The notes under the pieces were generated by a model that was given only the letters and a program-made list of their open reading frames with translations, searched no databases and was not told where the DNA came from. Below, piece by piece: positions 17,563 to 25,917 of a stretch of 64,000 nt of DNA. Source of the stretch: Citrobacter arsenatis. GTDB taxonomy: Bacteria; Pseudomonadota; Gammaproteobacteria; Enterobacterales; Enterobacteriaceae. The DNA is taken from assembly GCF_004353845.1 (NCBI RefSeq), contig NZ_CP037864.1, forward strand, positions 1,674,001 to 1,738,000, given 5' to 3'. The translations under genes were made by a program, and so were the position numbers. Every line of letters starts with the position of its first letter. Positions within the stretch are counted from its first letter, which is position 1.

Positions 17563-18250
17563 TTAGCGGGTCGCCGAAGGGGGTGATTTGCCCCTGAGCC
17601 ACGTTGCGCCCGCGGTGCAACAGGCAGTAGCAGTCGGCGACCCGACGAATAAACGGCAGGCTCTGCTCTGCGAGCATAATGGCGATGCCAAGCTCCTGGC
17701 TTAGCCTCACAATCAGGTTCCCTAGCTTGTGGATATACGCCTGGCCACTTCCTCGCGTTGGCTCATCGAGAATGAGCAGGCGCGGGCGTGTGACCAGCGC
17801 GCTGGCGAGCGCAAGCTGGTGCTGATTATCCTCCGACAATGTTCCCCCTTTGGCCTGGCGCAGTACGAACAACTGGGGAAAAAGGCGGTAAATATCGCAG
17901 CTGTTCATCGTTTCGCTTTCTCCAACCGCCTGGCGCGCAATATGCAGATTTTCCTCGACGGTCAGTTGCGAAAAAATCCGCCTCTCTTGTGAAACATAGT
18001 TAATACCCAGTGCAATGCGATTTGCCGCTGGGATCGGACCCAGATCGCGTGGTGGCGCGCCTGCCTGATGCCAGAACATGGTACCGCTTTCGATCGGTAA
18101 ATTGCCGATGATGCAATTGGCCAGCGTAGTCTTTCCCATCCCCGGAAGCCCCAGCACGCCGGTACATTTTCCGGGCAGCAGGTCAAGATCCACATCCCAC
18201 AATGAGTGCTGATTGCCGTAATAATGATTCACTGCGCGAAGACTCAACAT
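17528..18250 (-). CDS. Orphan UrtE/LivF-like ABC transporter ATPase
   Basis: Using the ATG at 18250 behind a GGAG gives a 240-residue protein, the normal size for a LivF/UrtE ATPase; 54 upstream codons in frame look non-coding. Walker A is GLPGMGKTT and Walker B is LLILDEPTRG. The switch region reads MLAEQ, resembling the VEQ of LivF/UrtE rather than the usual histidine. The ABC signature is LSEDNQHQLALA where UrtE-type proteins have LSGGQ, so both glycines are replaced. No permease or binding protein is encoded nearby. It may be a diverged remnant of a urea or branched-chain amino acid transporter, or a protein with a new use. Its 3' end overlaps bioD. I recall nothing between bioD and uvrB in E. 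coli. Confidence 0.75.
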   Translation of the reverse strand: MLSLRAVNHYYGNQHSLWDVDLDLLPGKCTGVLGLPGMGKTTLANCIIGNLPIESGTMFWHQAGAPPRDLGPIPAANRIALGINYVSQERRIFSQLTVEENLHIARQAVGESETMNSCDIYRLFPQLFVLRQAKGGTLSEDNQHQLALASALVTRPRLLILDEPTRGSGQAYIHKLGNLIVRLSQELGIAIMLAEQSLPFIRRVADCYCLLHRGRNVAQGQITPFGDPLINGWATPEIKR

Positions 18251-18926
18251 AGATTTCTCCATCATGATGTTATCCGCCCCACGAACAGGTCGTCGGAAGA
18301 AAACTGCAATTCTCTTGCCAGAAGAAGAATGCAAACCAAAAACAGCGGGATAGCGTACAGCGCTGGCGATAAAGTCTGACAGACTGCGGTCCTGGCGTTG
18401 TTTTATGCACATTGCCAGTGCCTGGTGGTGTCGTGATGGTGCAGGCAGGAAAATGATGAAAATGCGAGCAAGATCTCGGCTATTCCAGGCCGCTTCGTTA
18501 GCTGATAAATATCAAAAAATAGCGATAATTTTTTTTTATCTCTGCGGAAAAGGGCGCGAGGGCATTTTTGCCAGGCTACAGTCCACACGGGCTGGCGGCA
18601 GTTATCCACTATTCCTGTGGATAACCTTGTGTATTAGAGTTAGAAAACACAATGTAAGCGAGAGAAGACGCGGCCTGCGGCTAAATTGATGCGAAAGACG
18701 GCTTGAGATAATAGTTATTAAATTACAGGCTGTTAGATAAAAGCAATGGCTGTTGCAGAAGTGTCATGCGTTGCCACAAAACTTTCATCGAGTGGCTTGA
18801 CAAATGTTAAAAAAGTCATTGCTTTGGGGATAACCCATTTTTGCTGGTGTTTTATCTTGCCTGAGGGCAAATTTTAACCTGCAAGTACGGCCATTCTGAT
18901 GGCGTATCAGAAATATTCTGGCGCGT
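18251..18926. other. Long non-coding spacer upstream of uvrB
   Basis: About 680 bp without a credible gene separates the ABC ATPase start from the uvrB LexA site. Short open frames here lack ribosome sites and coding character. The segment from about 18600 resembles the E. coli uvrB upstream region as I remember it and contains the DnaA boxes listed separately. The part closest to the ABC gene must hold that gene's promoter, which I could not pinpoint. Confidence 0.7.
18602..18624. promoter_or_regulatory. Inverted pair of DnaA boxes upstream of uvrB
   Basis: TTATCCACT at 18602-18610 and TGTGGATAA at 18616-18624 (reverse complement TTATCCACA, a perfect consensus box) face each other across 5 bp. 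DnaA binding upstream of uvrB has been described in E. coli. The pair is about 400 bp before the uvrB start, so any effect would be on a distal promoter. Confidence 0.75.
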
Positions 18927-18946
18927 TACTGTTTTTTCATCCAGTA
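18927..18946 (+). promoter_or_regulatory. LexA (SOS) box of uvrB
   Basis: TACTGTTTTTTCATCCAGTA matches the LexA consensus arms CTG-N10-CAG exactly and lies 73 bp before the uvrB start, as in E. coli. uvrB is therefore expected to be induced by DNA damage. Confidence 0.93.
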
Positions 18947-19019
18947 TATTTTACTGGCAAAATATACCACTGCGAGTAAAATTACACACCTGCCCGCCCA
19001 TTGCTTCAGGTAGCTGCTC

Positions 19020-21041
19020 ATGAGTAAACCGTTCAAACTAAATTCCGCTTTTAAACCCTCCGGCGATCAGCCTGAGGCAATTCGCCGTCTGGAAGAAGGG
19101 CTGGAGGATGGTCTGGCGCATCAGACGCTGCTGGGGGTGACGGGTTCAGGCAAGACATTCACCATCGCTAACGTGATTGCGGACTTGCAGCGTCCTACCA
19201 TGGTGCTGGCACCTAACAAGACGCTTGCCGCGCAGCTGTACGGTGAGATGAAAGAGTTCTTCCCGGATAATGCAGTGGAGTATTTCGTCTCCTACTACGA
19301 CTATTATCAGCCGGAAGCTTACGTGCCGAGTTCAGACACCTTCATCGAGAAGGATGCCTCGGTTAACGAACACATTGAACAGATGCGTCTGTCGGCAACC
19401 AAAGCGCTGCTGGAACGTCGGGATGTTGTTGTCGTGGCGTCTGTTTCCGCTATCTATGGTCTGGGCGACCCCGACTTGTATCTGAAAATGATGCTGCACC
19501 TGACGGTGGGGATGATTATCGATCAGCGGGCGATCCTGCGCCGCCTGGCTGAACTGCAATATACCCGCAACGATCAGGCGTTCCAGCGCGGGACCTTCCG
19601 CGTGCGTGGTGAAGTGATCGACATTTTCCCGGCTGAATCCGACGACATTGCGCTGCGCGTGGAACTGTTCGATGAGGAAGTCGAGCGTTTGTCGCTGTTT
19701 GATCCGCTTACCGGACAGGTTGAATCGACCATTTCCCGCTATACCATCTACCCGAAAACGCACTACGTCACGCCGCGCGAACGTATCGTGCAGGCGATGG
19801 AAGAAATCAAAGTTGAACTGGCAGAGCGGCGTAAAATTCTGCTGGCAAATAACAAACTGCTCGAAGAACAGCGGCTAAGCCAGCGTACCCAATTCGATCT
19901 GGAAATGATGAACGAGCTGGGTTACTGCTCGGGGATTGAAAACTACTCCCGCTATCTCTCCGGGCGTGGTCCCGGTGAACCGCCGCCGACGCTGTTTGAT
20001 TACCTGCCTGCCGATGGCCTGCTGGTGGTGGATGAATCCCACGTTACTATCCCGCAAATTGGCGGCATGTATCGCGGTGACCGGGCGCGTAAAGAAACCC
20101 TGGTCGAATACGGATTCCGTCTGCCGTCGGCGCTGGATAACCGTCCGCTTAAATTTGAAGAATTCGAAGCGCTGGCCCCGCAGACCATCTACGTTTCGGC
20201 GACACCGGGCAACTATGAGCTGGAGAAATCCGGTGATGAAGTGGTCGATCAGGTCGTAAGACCGACCGGTCTTTTGGATCCGGTCATTGAGGTGCGTCCG
20301 GTGGCGACGCAGGTTGACGATCTGTTGTCTGAAATCCGCACCCGTGCGGCGATTAACGAACGTGTACTGGTCACCACGCTTACCAAACGGATGGCGGAAG
20401 ACCTTACCGAATACCTCGAAGAACACGGCGAGCGGGTACGTTATCTGCACTCTGACATCGATACCGTGGAACGTATGGAGATCATTCGTGACCTGCGTCT
20501 GGGCGAGTTTGACGTGCTGGTGGGCATCAACCTGTTACGTGAAGGTCTGGACATGCCCGAGGTCTCACTGGTGGCGATTCTGGACGCGGACAAAGAAGGG
20601 TTCCTGCGTTCTGAACGTTCGCTTATCCAGACCATCGGTCGTGCGGCGCGTAATATCAACGGTAAAGCTATTCTCTACGGTGACAAAATTACCGCCTCAA
20701 TGGCGAAAGCGATTGGTGAAACTGAACGTCGTCGTGAGAAACAGCAGCTCTACAACGAAGAACACGGTATTACGCCGCAGGGATTAAACAAGAAAGTGGT
20801 CGATATTCTGGCGCTGGGTCAGAATATTGCGAAGACCAAGGCGAAAGGCAAAGGGAAGTCTCGTGCAGGTGCGAAGTCTGAGGTTGTCGAGCTGGATATG
20901 ACGCCAAAAGCGCTGCAGCAGAAGATTCACGAGCTGGAAGGGCAAATGATGCAGCATGCGCAGAATCTTGAGTTTGAAGAAGCCGCGACGATCCGCGACC
21001 AGTTGCATCAGCTGCGCGAGTTGTTTATCGCGGCATCGTAA
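19020..21041 (+). CDS. uvrB: Excinuclease ABC subunit UvrB
   Basis: UvrB verifies DNA damage handed over by UvrA and positions UvrC for incision in nucleotide excision repair. It has 673 residues, the E. coli length. Visible features are the Walker A motif GVTGSGKT (residues 39-46), the tyrosine-rich beta-hairpin that wedges between strands (SYYDYYQPEAYVPSSDTF, about 90-108), helicase motifs DESH and TIGRAARN, and a C-terminal UVR domain (QKIHELEGQMMQHAQNLEFE) that contacts UvrC. It is monocistronic, LexA-controlled, and followed by a large REP array. Confidence 0.98.
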   Translation: MSKPFKLNSAFKPSGDQPEAIRRLEEGLEDGLAHQTLLGVTGSGKTFTIANVIADLQRPTMVLAPNKTLAAQLYGEMKEFFPDNAVEYFVSYYDYYQPEAYVPSSDTFIEKDASVNEHIEQMRLSATKALLERRDVVVVASVSAIYGLGDPDLYLKMMLHLTVGMIIDQRAILRRLAELQYTRNDQAFQRGTFRVRGEVIDIFPAESDDIALRVELFDEEVERLSLFDPLTGQVESTISRYTIYPKTHYVTPRERIVQAMEEIKVELAERRKILLANNKLLEEQRLSQRTQFDLEMMNELGYCSGIENYSRYLSGRGPGEPPPTLFDYLPADGLLVVDESHVTIPQIGGMYRGDRARKETLVEYGFRLPSALDNRPLKFEEFEALAPQTIYVSATPGNYELEKSGDEVVDQVVRPTGLLDPVIEVRPVATQVDDLLSEIRTRAAINERVLVTTLTKRMAEDLTEYLEEHGERVRYLHSDIDTVERMEIIRDLRLGEFDVLVGINLLREGLDMPEVSLVAILDADKEGFLRSERSLIQTIGRAARNINGKAILYGDKITASMAKAIGETERRREKQQLYNEEHGITPQGLNKKVVDILALGQNIAKTKAKGKGKSRAGAKSEVVELDMTPKALQQKIHELEGQMMQHAQNLEFEEAATIRDQLHQLRELFIAAS

Positions 21042-21046
21042 GAGGG

Positions 21047-21797
21047 TGCCGGATGCGGGGTAAACCCCTTATCCGGCCTACAGGATAGTTCGCGTTTGTT
21101 GGCCGGTACACGGCACAGAGCATTTTGTAGGCCTGATAAGCGCAGCGCATCAGGCATTGTTTGGTGCCGGATTGTGGCGCAGAGCGTTTTGTAGGCCTGA
21201 TAAGCGCAGCGCATCAGGCATTGTTTGGTGCCGGATGGTGGCACAGAGCGTTTTGTAGGCCTGATAAGCGCAGCGCATCAGGCATTGTTTGGTGCCGGAT
21301 GGTGGCACAGAGCGTTTTGTAGGCCTGATAAGCGCAGCGCATCAGGCATTGTTTGGTACTGGATTGTGGCGCAGAGCGTTTTGTAGGCCTGATAAGCGCA
21401 GCGCATCAGGCATTGTTTGGTGCTGGATTGTGGCGCAGAGCGTTTTGTAGGCCTGATAAGCGCAGCGCATCAGGCATTGTTTGGTGCCGGATGGTGGCAC
21501 AGAGCGTTTTGTAGGCCTGATAAGCGCAGCGCATCAGGCATTGTTTGGTACTGGATTGTGGCGCAGAGCGTTTTGTAGGCCTGATAAGTGCAGCGCATCA
21601 GGCATTGTTTGGTGCCGGATGGTGGCACAGAGCGTTTTGTAGGCCTGATAAGCGCAGCGCATCAGGCATTGTTTGGTGCCGGATGGTGGCACAGAGCGTT
21701 TTGTAGGCCTGATAAGCGCAGCGCATCAGGCATTGTGTGGAGCCGGATGGTGGCACAGAGCGTTTTGTAGGCCTGATAAGCGCAGCGCATCAGGCAA
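21047..21797. repeat. Tandem BIME array: 11 REP units at 64-bp period
   Basis: A divergent REP at 21047-21083 is followed by eleven copies of a 30-bp REP (GTAGGCCTGATAAGCGCAGC then GCATCAGGCA) starting at 21127, 21191, 21255, 21319, 21383, 21447, 21511, 21575, 21639, 21703 and 21767. The spacing is always exactly 64 bp. The linker carries a second, shorter palindrome (TGCCGGATGGTGGCA or variants). The array fills the gap between the convergent stops of uvrB and ybhK. Such arrays are known to bind DNA gyrase in E. coli and may also stabilise both messages. Eleven copies is a large example. Confidence 0.96.
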
Positions 21798-21803
21798 ATT
21801 CGT

Positions 21804-22712
21804 TCAACCTAACGCCTGTACCGCTTTCTCCAGCGCGCTATGCAATAGCTGACGGTCATGACGGTAGGGAATGTCGCTGGCTTCCAGCACTTCCTGAATT
21901 ACAACGCGGTCGGTAACACTGGAAACATCCACTTTTGGGCCCACAACCACCGCGTCAATCACTTTCTTGCCAACGTACTGTTCGATGATTGCCAGCTTAT
22001 CGTTAAGCGTCAGGCTGGCGGCTGGCAGGCTTAACTCGCGGCCCAGATTACCAATGTAAACCATCGGGGCGGGTGTGCGACGTAACGCCTGCGCCAGTTC
22101 ATCGAGCAGCAGGATGGGCATCAGGCTGGTGTAAAAACTGCCAGGCCCAATCAGAATCAAATCCGCTTCGGCGATAGCCTCAACCGCCTCCCGCGTGGTG
22201 GGGACTTTTGGCGACAGCATCAGCTCCTGAGGCGGGATGGTGAGCTGATCGATATTCACTTCGCCATAGACTTCATGTCCCTGATCGTCGATAGCCATCA
22301 GATCCACCGGCAGCTCTGACATCGGAATTAAATGTGCATCGACCTTCAGCAGGTTGCGAATTAAATTGATGGCCTCCAGAGGCCGCACGCTAAGGTGATC
22401 TAGCGCCTTTAACATCAGATTTCCGAGGTTATGCCCGGAAAGTTCGCCATTACCGCCAAAACGGTACTCAAACATGGCAGATGCAACGCTGGGTTGGGTA
22501 ATTAACTGGTTCAGACAGTTTCGCATGTCTCCCCAGGCAATTCCTCCTTCAGAGCGACGAATGCGACCTGTCGACCCGCCGTTATCGGTGGTGGTGACGA
22601 TACCCGTCAGGCGTGAACCTAAAGGGGAAAGTGAGGAGAGAACGCGTCCTAATCCATGCCCTCCGCCGAGAGCGACAACGCGGTCCAGATCTGCCAGCGT
22701 GCGAGTGCGCAT
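21804..22712 (-). CDS. ybhK: YbhK, YvcK/CofD-like protein
   Basis: The start at 22712 (MRTRTLADLDRVVALGGGHG) gives 302 residues, the E. coli length; a 20-residue upstream extension is not conserved. The fold is that of the CofD/YvcK family, with the nucleotide-sugar-binding loop VALGGGHGLGRVL, the TTTDNGGSTGRIR segment and GPGSFYTSLMPILL. Bacillus YvcK binds UDP-sugars and affects cell-wall metabolism and growth on gluconeogenic carbon; the enteric protein's role is not established. It is transcribed divergently from moaA across a 460-bp gap. Confidence 0.92.
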   Translation of the reverse strand: MRTRTLADLDRVVALGGGHGLGRVLSSLSPLGSRLTGIVTTTDNGGSTGRIRRSEGGIAWGDMRNCLNQLITQPSVASAMFEYRFGGNGELSGHNLGNLMLKALDHLSVRPLEAINLIRNLLKVDAHLIPMSELPVDLMAIDDQGHEVYGEVNIDQLTIPPQELMLSPKVPTTREAVEAIAEADLILIGPGSFYTSLMPILLLDELAQALRRTPAPMVYIGNLGRELSLPAASLTLNDKLAIIEQYVGKKVIDAVVVGPKVDVSSVTDRVVIQEVLEASDIPYRHDRQLLHSALEKAVQALG

Positions 22713-22908
22713 ATATTTTCCTGATATCAATTGATCGGCGCTACAGTAACGTAAATAGCGTGTTTTCAGCAATTATCCAGTCGGTATCTGGCGTAATTAT
22801 TTTCCGCGATCTACTCCTTTCTGACGAGAGCCACCTGCTGGCAAGATGATGTATATCAATGCAAAACTGTGGTTTTTGCTTATTCTGTAGCGAAATTGCA
22901 CGATCATG

Positions 22909-22934
22909 TCGCTATATACAAATATACATAGCGA
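22909..22934. promoter_or_regulatory. ModE (molybdate) operator upstream of moaA
   Basis: The near-palindrome TCGCTATATA-N6-TACATAGCGA contains TATAT-N7-TACAT, an exact fit to the ModE consensus. It lies about 265 bp before the moaA start, upstream of the riboswitch leader. In E. coli molybdate-bound ModE activates moa transcription. Confidence 0.8.
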
Positions 22935-23057
22935 AAGTGTACATGGCAAAAGCGTCATTAACACGCTAGTATCGGCATAACCACTAAGTACTCTTAATAA
23001 TTTGAGTTGTCGGGAGCCAACGCATCTGCAACTCGAAATATGACGAGTATAAACACT

Positions 23058-23169
23058 CTAGCCTCTGCACCTGGGTCAAATGATACGGTGCTTTGGCCGT
23101 GACAATACTTGAATAAGTTTGTCACCAGGGCGCAGGAAGAAATGACTACGTCTCCCGTATTTGGAAAGG
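23058..23169 (+). ncRNA. Molybdenum cofactor (Moco) riboswitch, moaA leader
   Basis: The leader from about 23058 (CTAGCCTCTGCACCTGGGTC) through the CACCAGGGCGCAGGAAGAAA block to CTCCCGTATTTGGAAAGG closely follows the E. coli moaA Moco RNA element as I recall it. Paired conserved segments CACCTGGGT and CACCAGGG are present and the variable stem between them differs. It ends at the AAAGG ribosome site 5 bp before moaA, consistent with translational shut-off when Moco is plentiful. The exact 5' boundary is approximate. Confidence 0.85.
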
Positions 23170-23174
23170 TGTAC

Positions 23175-24164
23175 ATGGGCTCACAACTTACCGATGCTTT
23201 CGCGCGTAAGTTTTACTACTTACGTTTGTCGATTACCGATGTGTGTAACTTTCGTTGCACCTACTGCCTGCCGGATGGCTATAAGCCCGGCGGTGTCACC
23301 AATAACGGCTTTTTGACCGTTGATGAAATTCGCCGCGTCACGCGCGCGTTCGCTAGCCTGGGAACGGAAAAAGTGCGTCTGACAGGGGGCGAACCTTCAC
23401 TACGTCGCGACTTCACCGACATTATCGCCGCCGTGCGCGAAAACGACGCCATCCGTCAGATTGCGGTAACCACCAATGGTTATCGTCTGGCGCGCGATGC
23501 TGCCGCCTGGCGCGATGCCGGGCTGAGTGCACTCAATGTTAGCGTCGACAGCCTCGATGCCCGTCAGTTTCACGCCATTACCGGGCAGGACAAATTTCAG
23601 CAGGTGATGGCGGGCATTGACGCCGCCTTTGATGCCGGTTTTGAAAAAGTGAAAGTCAACACCGTGCTGATGCGCGATGTAAACCATCATCAACTGGATA
23701 CTTTCCTGGCGTGGGTTCAGCCCCGTCCTATTCAACTGCGCTTTATTGAACTGATGGAAACGGGCGAGGGCAGTTCTCTGTTCCGTAAGCATCATATCTC
23801 AGGCCAGGTACTGCGCGATGAACTGCTGCGTCGCGGCTGGATCCACCAGATCCGACAGCGCAGCGATGGACCGGCTCAGGTTTTCTGTCATCCTGACTAT
23901 GCCGGCGAAATTGGTCTGATCATGCCTTATGAGAAAGACTTCTGCGCCACCTGCAACCGTCTGCGCGTTTCCTCTGTCGGCAAACTTCATCTGTGTTTAT
24001 TTGGTGAAGGCGGCGTAAGTCTGCGTGATTTGCTGGCAGATGACGCTCAGCAGCCAGCGCTGGAAGAACGCATTTCAGCCGCGCTGCTGGAGAAAAAGCA
24101 GACCCATTTCCTGCATCAGAACAATACCGGTATTACGCAAAACTTATCTTACATTGGCGGCTGA
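23175..24164 (+). CDS. moaA: GTP 3',8-cyclase MoaA
   Basis: MoaA begins molybdopterin synthesis by a radical-SAM rearrangement of GTP to 3',8-cyclo-GTP. The ATG at 23175 gives 329 residues, as in E. coli; the longer frame runs through the riboswitch. The SAM cluster motif CNFRCTYC gives C24, C28 and C31. The second, GTP-binding cluster comes from the C-terminal cysteines in FCATCNRLRVSS and LHLCLFG, and the protein ends in the conserved double glycine. It heads moaABCDE. Confidence 0.97.
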   Translation: MGSQLTDAFARKFYYLRLSITDVCNFRCTYCLPDGYKPGGVTNNGFLTVDEIRRVTRAFASLGTEKVRLTGGEPSLRRDFTDIIAAVRENDAIRQIAVTTNGYRLARDAAAWRDAGLSALNVSVDSLDARQFHAITGQDKFQQVMAGIDAAFDAGFEKVKVNTVLMRDVNHHQLDTFLAWVQPRPIQLRFIELMETGEGSSLFRKHHISGQVLRDELLRRGWIHQIRQRSDGPAQVFCHPDYAGEIGLIMPYEKDFCATCNRLRVSSVGKLHLCLFGEGGVSLRDLLADDAQQPALEERISAALLEKKQTHFLHQNNTGITQNLSYIGG

Positions 24165-24183
24165 TCGCTAAAAGGAGTTTTTC

Positions 24184-24696
24184 ATGAGTCAGGTAAGCGC
24201 TGAATTTATCCCGACACGCATTGCTATTCTTACGGTTTCCAATCGTCGCGGCGAAGAAGATGACACCTCCGGCCATTATCTGCGTGACTCGGCGCAAGAA
24301 GCGGGTCATCAGATTGTCGACAAGGCGATTGTTAAAGAGAACCGCTATGCCATCCGCGCTCAGGTTTCTGCCTGGATTGCCAGTGACGATGTACAGGTCG
24401 TGCTCATTACTGGCGGCACCGGGTTAACCGAAGGGGACCAGGCACCGGAAGCGCTGCAACCGCTGTTCGACAGAGAAGTTGAAGGGTTTGGCGAAGTTTT
24501 CCGTATGCTGTCGTTTGAAGAGATTGGCACTGCGACGCTGCAATCCCGGGCGATTGCTGGCGTGGCCAATAAAACGCTGATTTTCGCCATGCCGGGTTCG
24601 ACGAAAGCGTGCCGTACCGCCTGGGAAAATATCATTGCGCCGCAGCTCGATGCCCGTACGCGTCCGTGTAATTTCCACCCACATTTGAAGAAATAA
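24184..24696 (+). CDS. moaB: Molybdopterin adenylyltransferase-like protein MoaB
   Basis: A 170-residue MogA/MoaB-family protein with the LITGGTGLTEGDQAPEAL loop and the FAMPGSTKACRTAWENII segment typical of molybdopterin-binding domains. In E. coli, MoaB has the fold of an adenylyltransferase but MogA supplies the main activity, so its exact contribution is uncertain. It has a good ribosome site (AAAGGAG) 20 bp after moaA, and moaC follows after two bases. Confidence 0.95.
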   Translation: MSQVSAEFIPTRIAILTVSNRRGEEDDTSGHYLRDSAQEAGHQIVDKAIVKENRYAIRAQVSAWIASDDVQVVLITGGTGLTEGDQAPEALQPLFDREVEGFGEVFRMLSFEEIGTATLQSRAIAGVANKTLIFAMPGSTKACRTAWENIIAPQLDARTRPCNFHPHLKK

Positions 24697-24698
24697 GT

Positions 24699-25184
24699 AT
24701 GTCGCAACTGACTCATATTAACGCCGCTGGCGAAGCGCATATGGTGGACGTCTCCGCCAAAGCGGAAACCGTACGCGAGGCGCGTGCAGAAGCTTTCGTT
24801 ACCATGCGCAGCGAAACGCTGGCGATGATTATCGACGGCAGCCACCATAAAGGCGACGTTTTCGCCACGGCGCGTATTGCCGGTATCCAGGCCGCGAAAC
24901 GGACCTGGGATCTTATCCCGCTGTGCCATCCGCTGATGCTGAGCAAAGTCGAAGTCAATCTGCAAGCCGAGCCGGAACAAAACCGCGTACGCATTGAAAC
25001 GCTGTGTCGGCTGACCGGGAAAACCGGTGTTGAAATGGAAGCGTTAACGGCGGCCTCCGTGGCGGCGTTGACCATCTACGATATGTGCAAAGCGGTGCAA
25101 AAGGATATGGTAATTGGACCGGTGCGTCTGCTGGCAAAAAGCGGCGGCAAATCGGGTGATTTTAAGGTGGATGCGCATGATTAA
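24699..25184 (+). CDS. moaC: Cyclic pyranopterin monophosphate synthase MoaC
   Basis: MoaC converts the MoaA product into cyclic pyranopterin monophosphate (precursor Z). It has 161 residues, the E. coli length, with the conserved LIPLCHPLMLSKV, GVEMEALTAASVAALTIYDM and the catalytic-lysine region near the C-terminus (VRLLAKSGGKSGDF). Its end overlaps moaD by eight bases. Confidence 0.97.
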   Translation: MSQLTHINAAGEAHMVDVSAKAETVREARAEAFVTMRSETLAMIIDGSHHKGDVFATARIAGIQAAKRTWDLIPLCHPLMLSKVEVNLQAEPEQNRVRIETLCRLTGKTGVEMEALTAASVAALTIYDMCKAVQKDMVIGPVRLLAKSGGKSGDFKVDAHD

Positions 25185-25422
25185 GGTTCTTTTCTTTGCT
25201 CAGGTACGGGAACTGGTGAACACCGATGCGTTAGAGGTTGCCGCCGAGTTTGCTACGGTAGAAGCGCTACGCAAGCACCTGGCAGCGCAAAGCGATCGCT
25301 GGGCGCTGGCGCTGGAAGACGGCAAGCTGCTGGCGGCGGTAAACCAGACGCTGGTCGGCTTTGATCATCCTCTTAACGCGGGTGACGAAGTGGCCTTCTT
25401 CCCACCGGTAACCGGAGGCTAA
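25177..25422 (+). CDS. moaD: Molybdopterin synthase small subunit MoaD
   Basis: MoaD is an 81-residue ubiquitin-fold sulfur carrier ending in Gly-Gly (PPVTGG), whose C-terminal thiocarboxylate donates sulfur to precursor Z. The ATG at 25177 was chosen because MIKVLFFAQVRELV is the conserved N-terminus; it lies within the last codons of moaC. Thiolation requires MoeB, which is not in this window. Confidence 0.96.
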   Translation: MIKVLFFAQVRELVNTDALEVAAEFATVEALRKHLAAQSDRWALALEDGKLLAAVNQTLVGFDHPLNAGDEVAFFPPVTGG

Positions 25423-25423
25423 A

Positions 25424-25876
25424 ATGGCTGAAACGCGAATTGTTGTTGGCCCTGCGCCGTTCCGCGTCGGAGATGAGTATCCCTGGCTGGCTGAGCGTGA
25501 TGAAGACGGCGCGGTGGTCACTTTCACCGGTAAAGTGCGTAATCACAATCTCGGCGATAGCGTGCAGGCATTAACGCTGGAACACTATCCGGGTATGACC
25601 GAAAAAGCGCTGGCGGAGATTGTCGACGAAGCGCGTTCGCGCTGGCCGCTGGGGCGGGTGACGGTGATTCATCGCATTGGCGAACTGTGGCCGGGTGATG
25701 AAATCGTTTTTGTTGGCGTGACCAGTGCGCATCGCAGCAGCGCGTTTGATGCCGGGCAGTTCATTATGGATTACCTGAAAACTCGCGCACCGTTCTGGAA
25801 GCGCGAGGCCACGCCGGAAGGTGAGCGCTGGGTTGATGCCCGAGACAGCGATAAGCTAGCAGCAAAACGCTGGTAG
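25424..25876 (+). CDS. moaE: Molybdopterin synthase catalytic subunit MoaE
   Basis: MoaE forms the heterotetramer with MoaD that inserts two sulfurs into precursor Z to make molybdopterin. It has 150 residues with the conserved GAVVTFTGKVRNHN, the LEHYPGMTEKAL segment, HRIGEL, and the active-site region APFWKREATPEGERWVDA with essential lysines. It follows moaD by one base and ends the moa operon. Confidence 0.97.
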   Translation: MAETRIVVGPAPFRVGDEYPWLAERDEDGAVVTFTGKVRNHNLGDSVQALTLEHYPGMTEKALAEIVDEARSRWPLGRVTVIHRIGELWPGDEIVFVGVTSAHRSSAFDAGQFIMDYLKTRAPFWKREATPEGERWVDARDSDKLAAKRW

Positions 25877-25917
25877 AGTACAATTGTTGTAGGCTCATAC
25901 TGATTCAGGAGATTGTC

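Noticed and set aside
17528..18250. A functional urea transporter ATPase UrtE
   Set aside because: No urt permease, binding protein or urease gene is in the window and the ABC signature is altered, so only family-level similarity is claimed.
18602..18624. DnaA boxes as a replication origin
   Set aside because: There are only two boxes, with no AT-rich unwinding element, GATC cluster or origin-associated genes.
18405..18689. 94-codon open frame between the ABC ATPase and uvrB
   Set aside because: It has no ribosome site or recognisable domain and covers the DnaA boxes, a region that looks regulatory.
21008..21244. Repeat-encoded open frames in the REP array (also 21588-21770)
   Set aside because: They arise from repeats of REP sequence, lack ribosome sites and change frame with every 64-bp unit.
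21127..21797. CRISPR array (30-bp repeats, about 34-bp spacers, constant period)
   Set aside because: The intervening segments are nearly identical to each other rather than unique. The repeat is a recognisable REP palindrome, and no cas genes are present.
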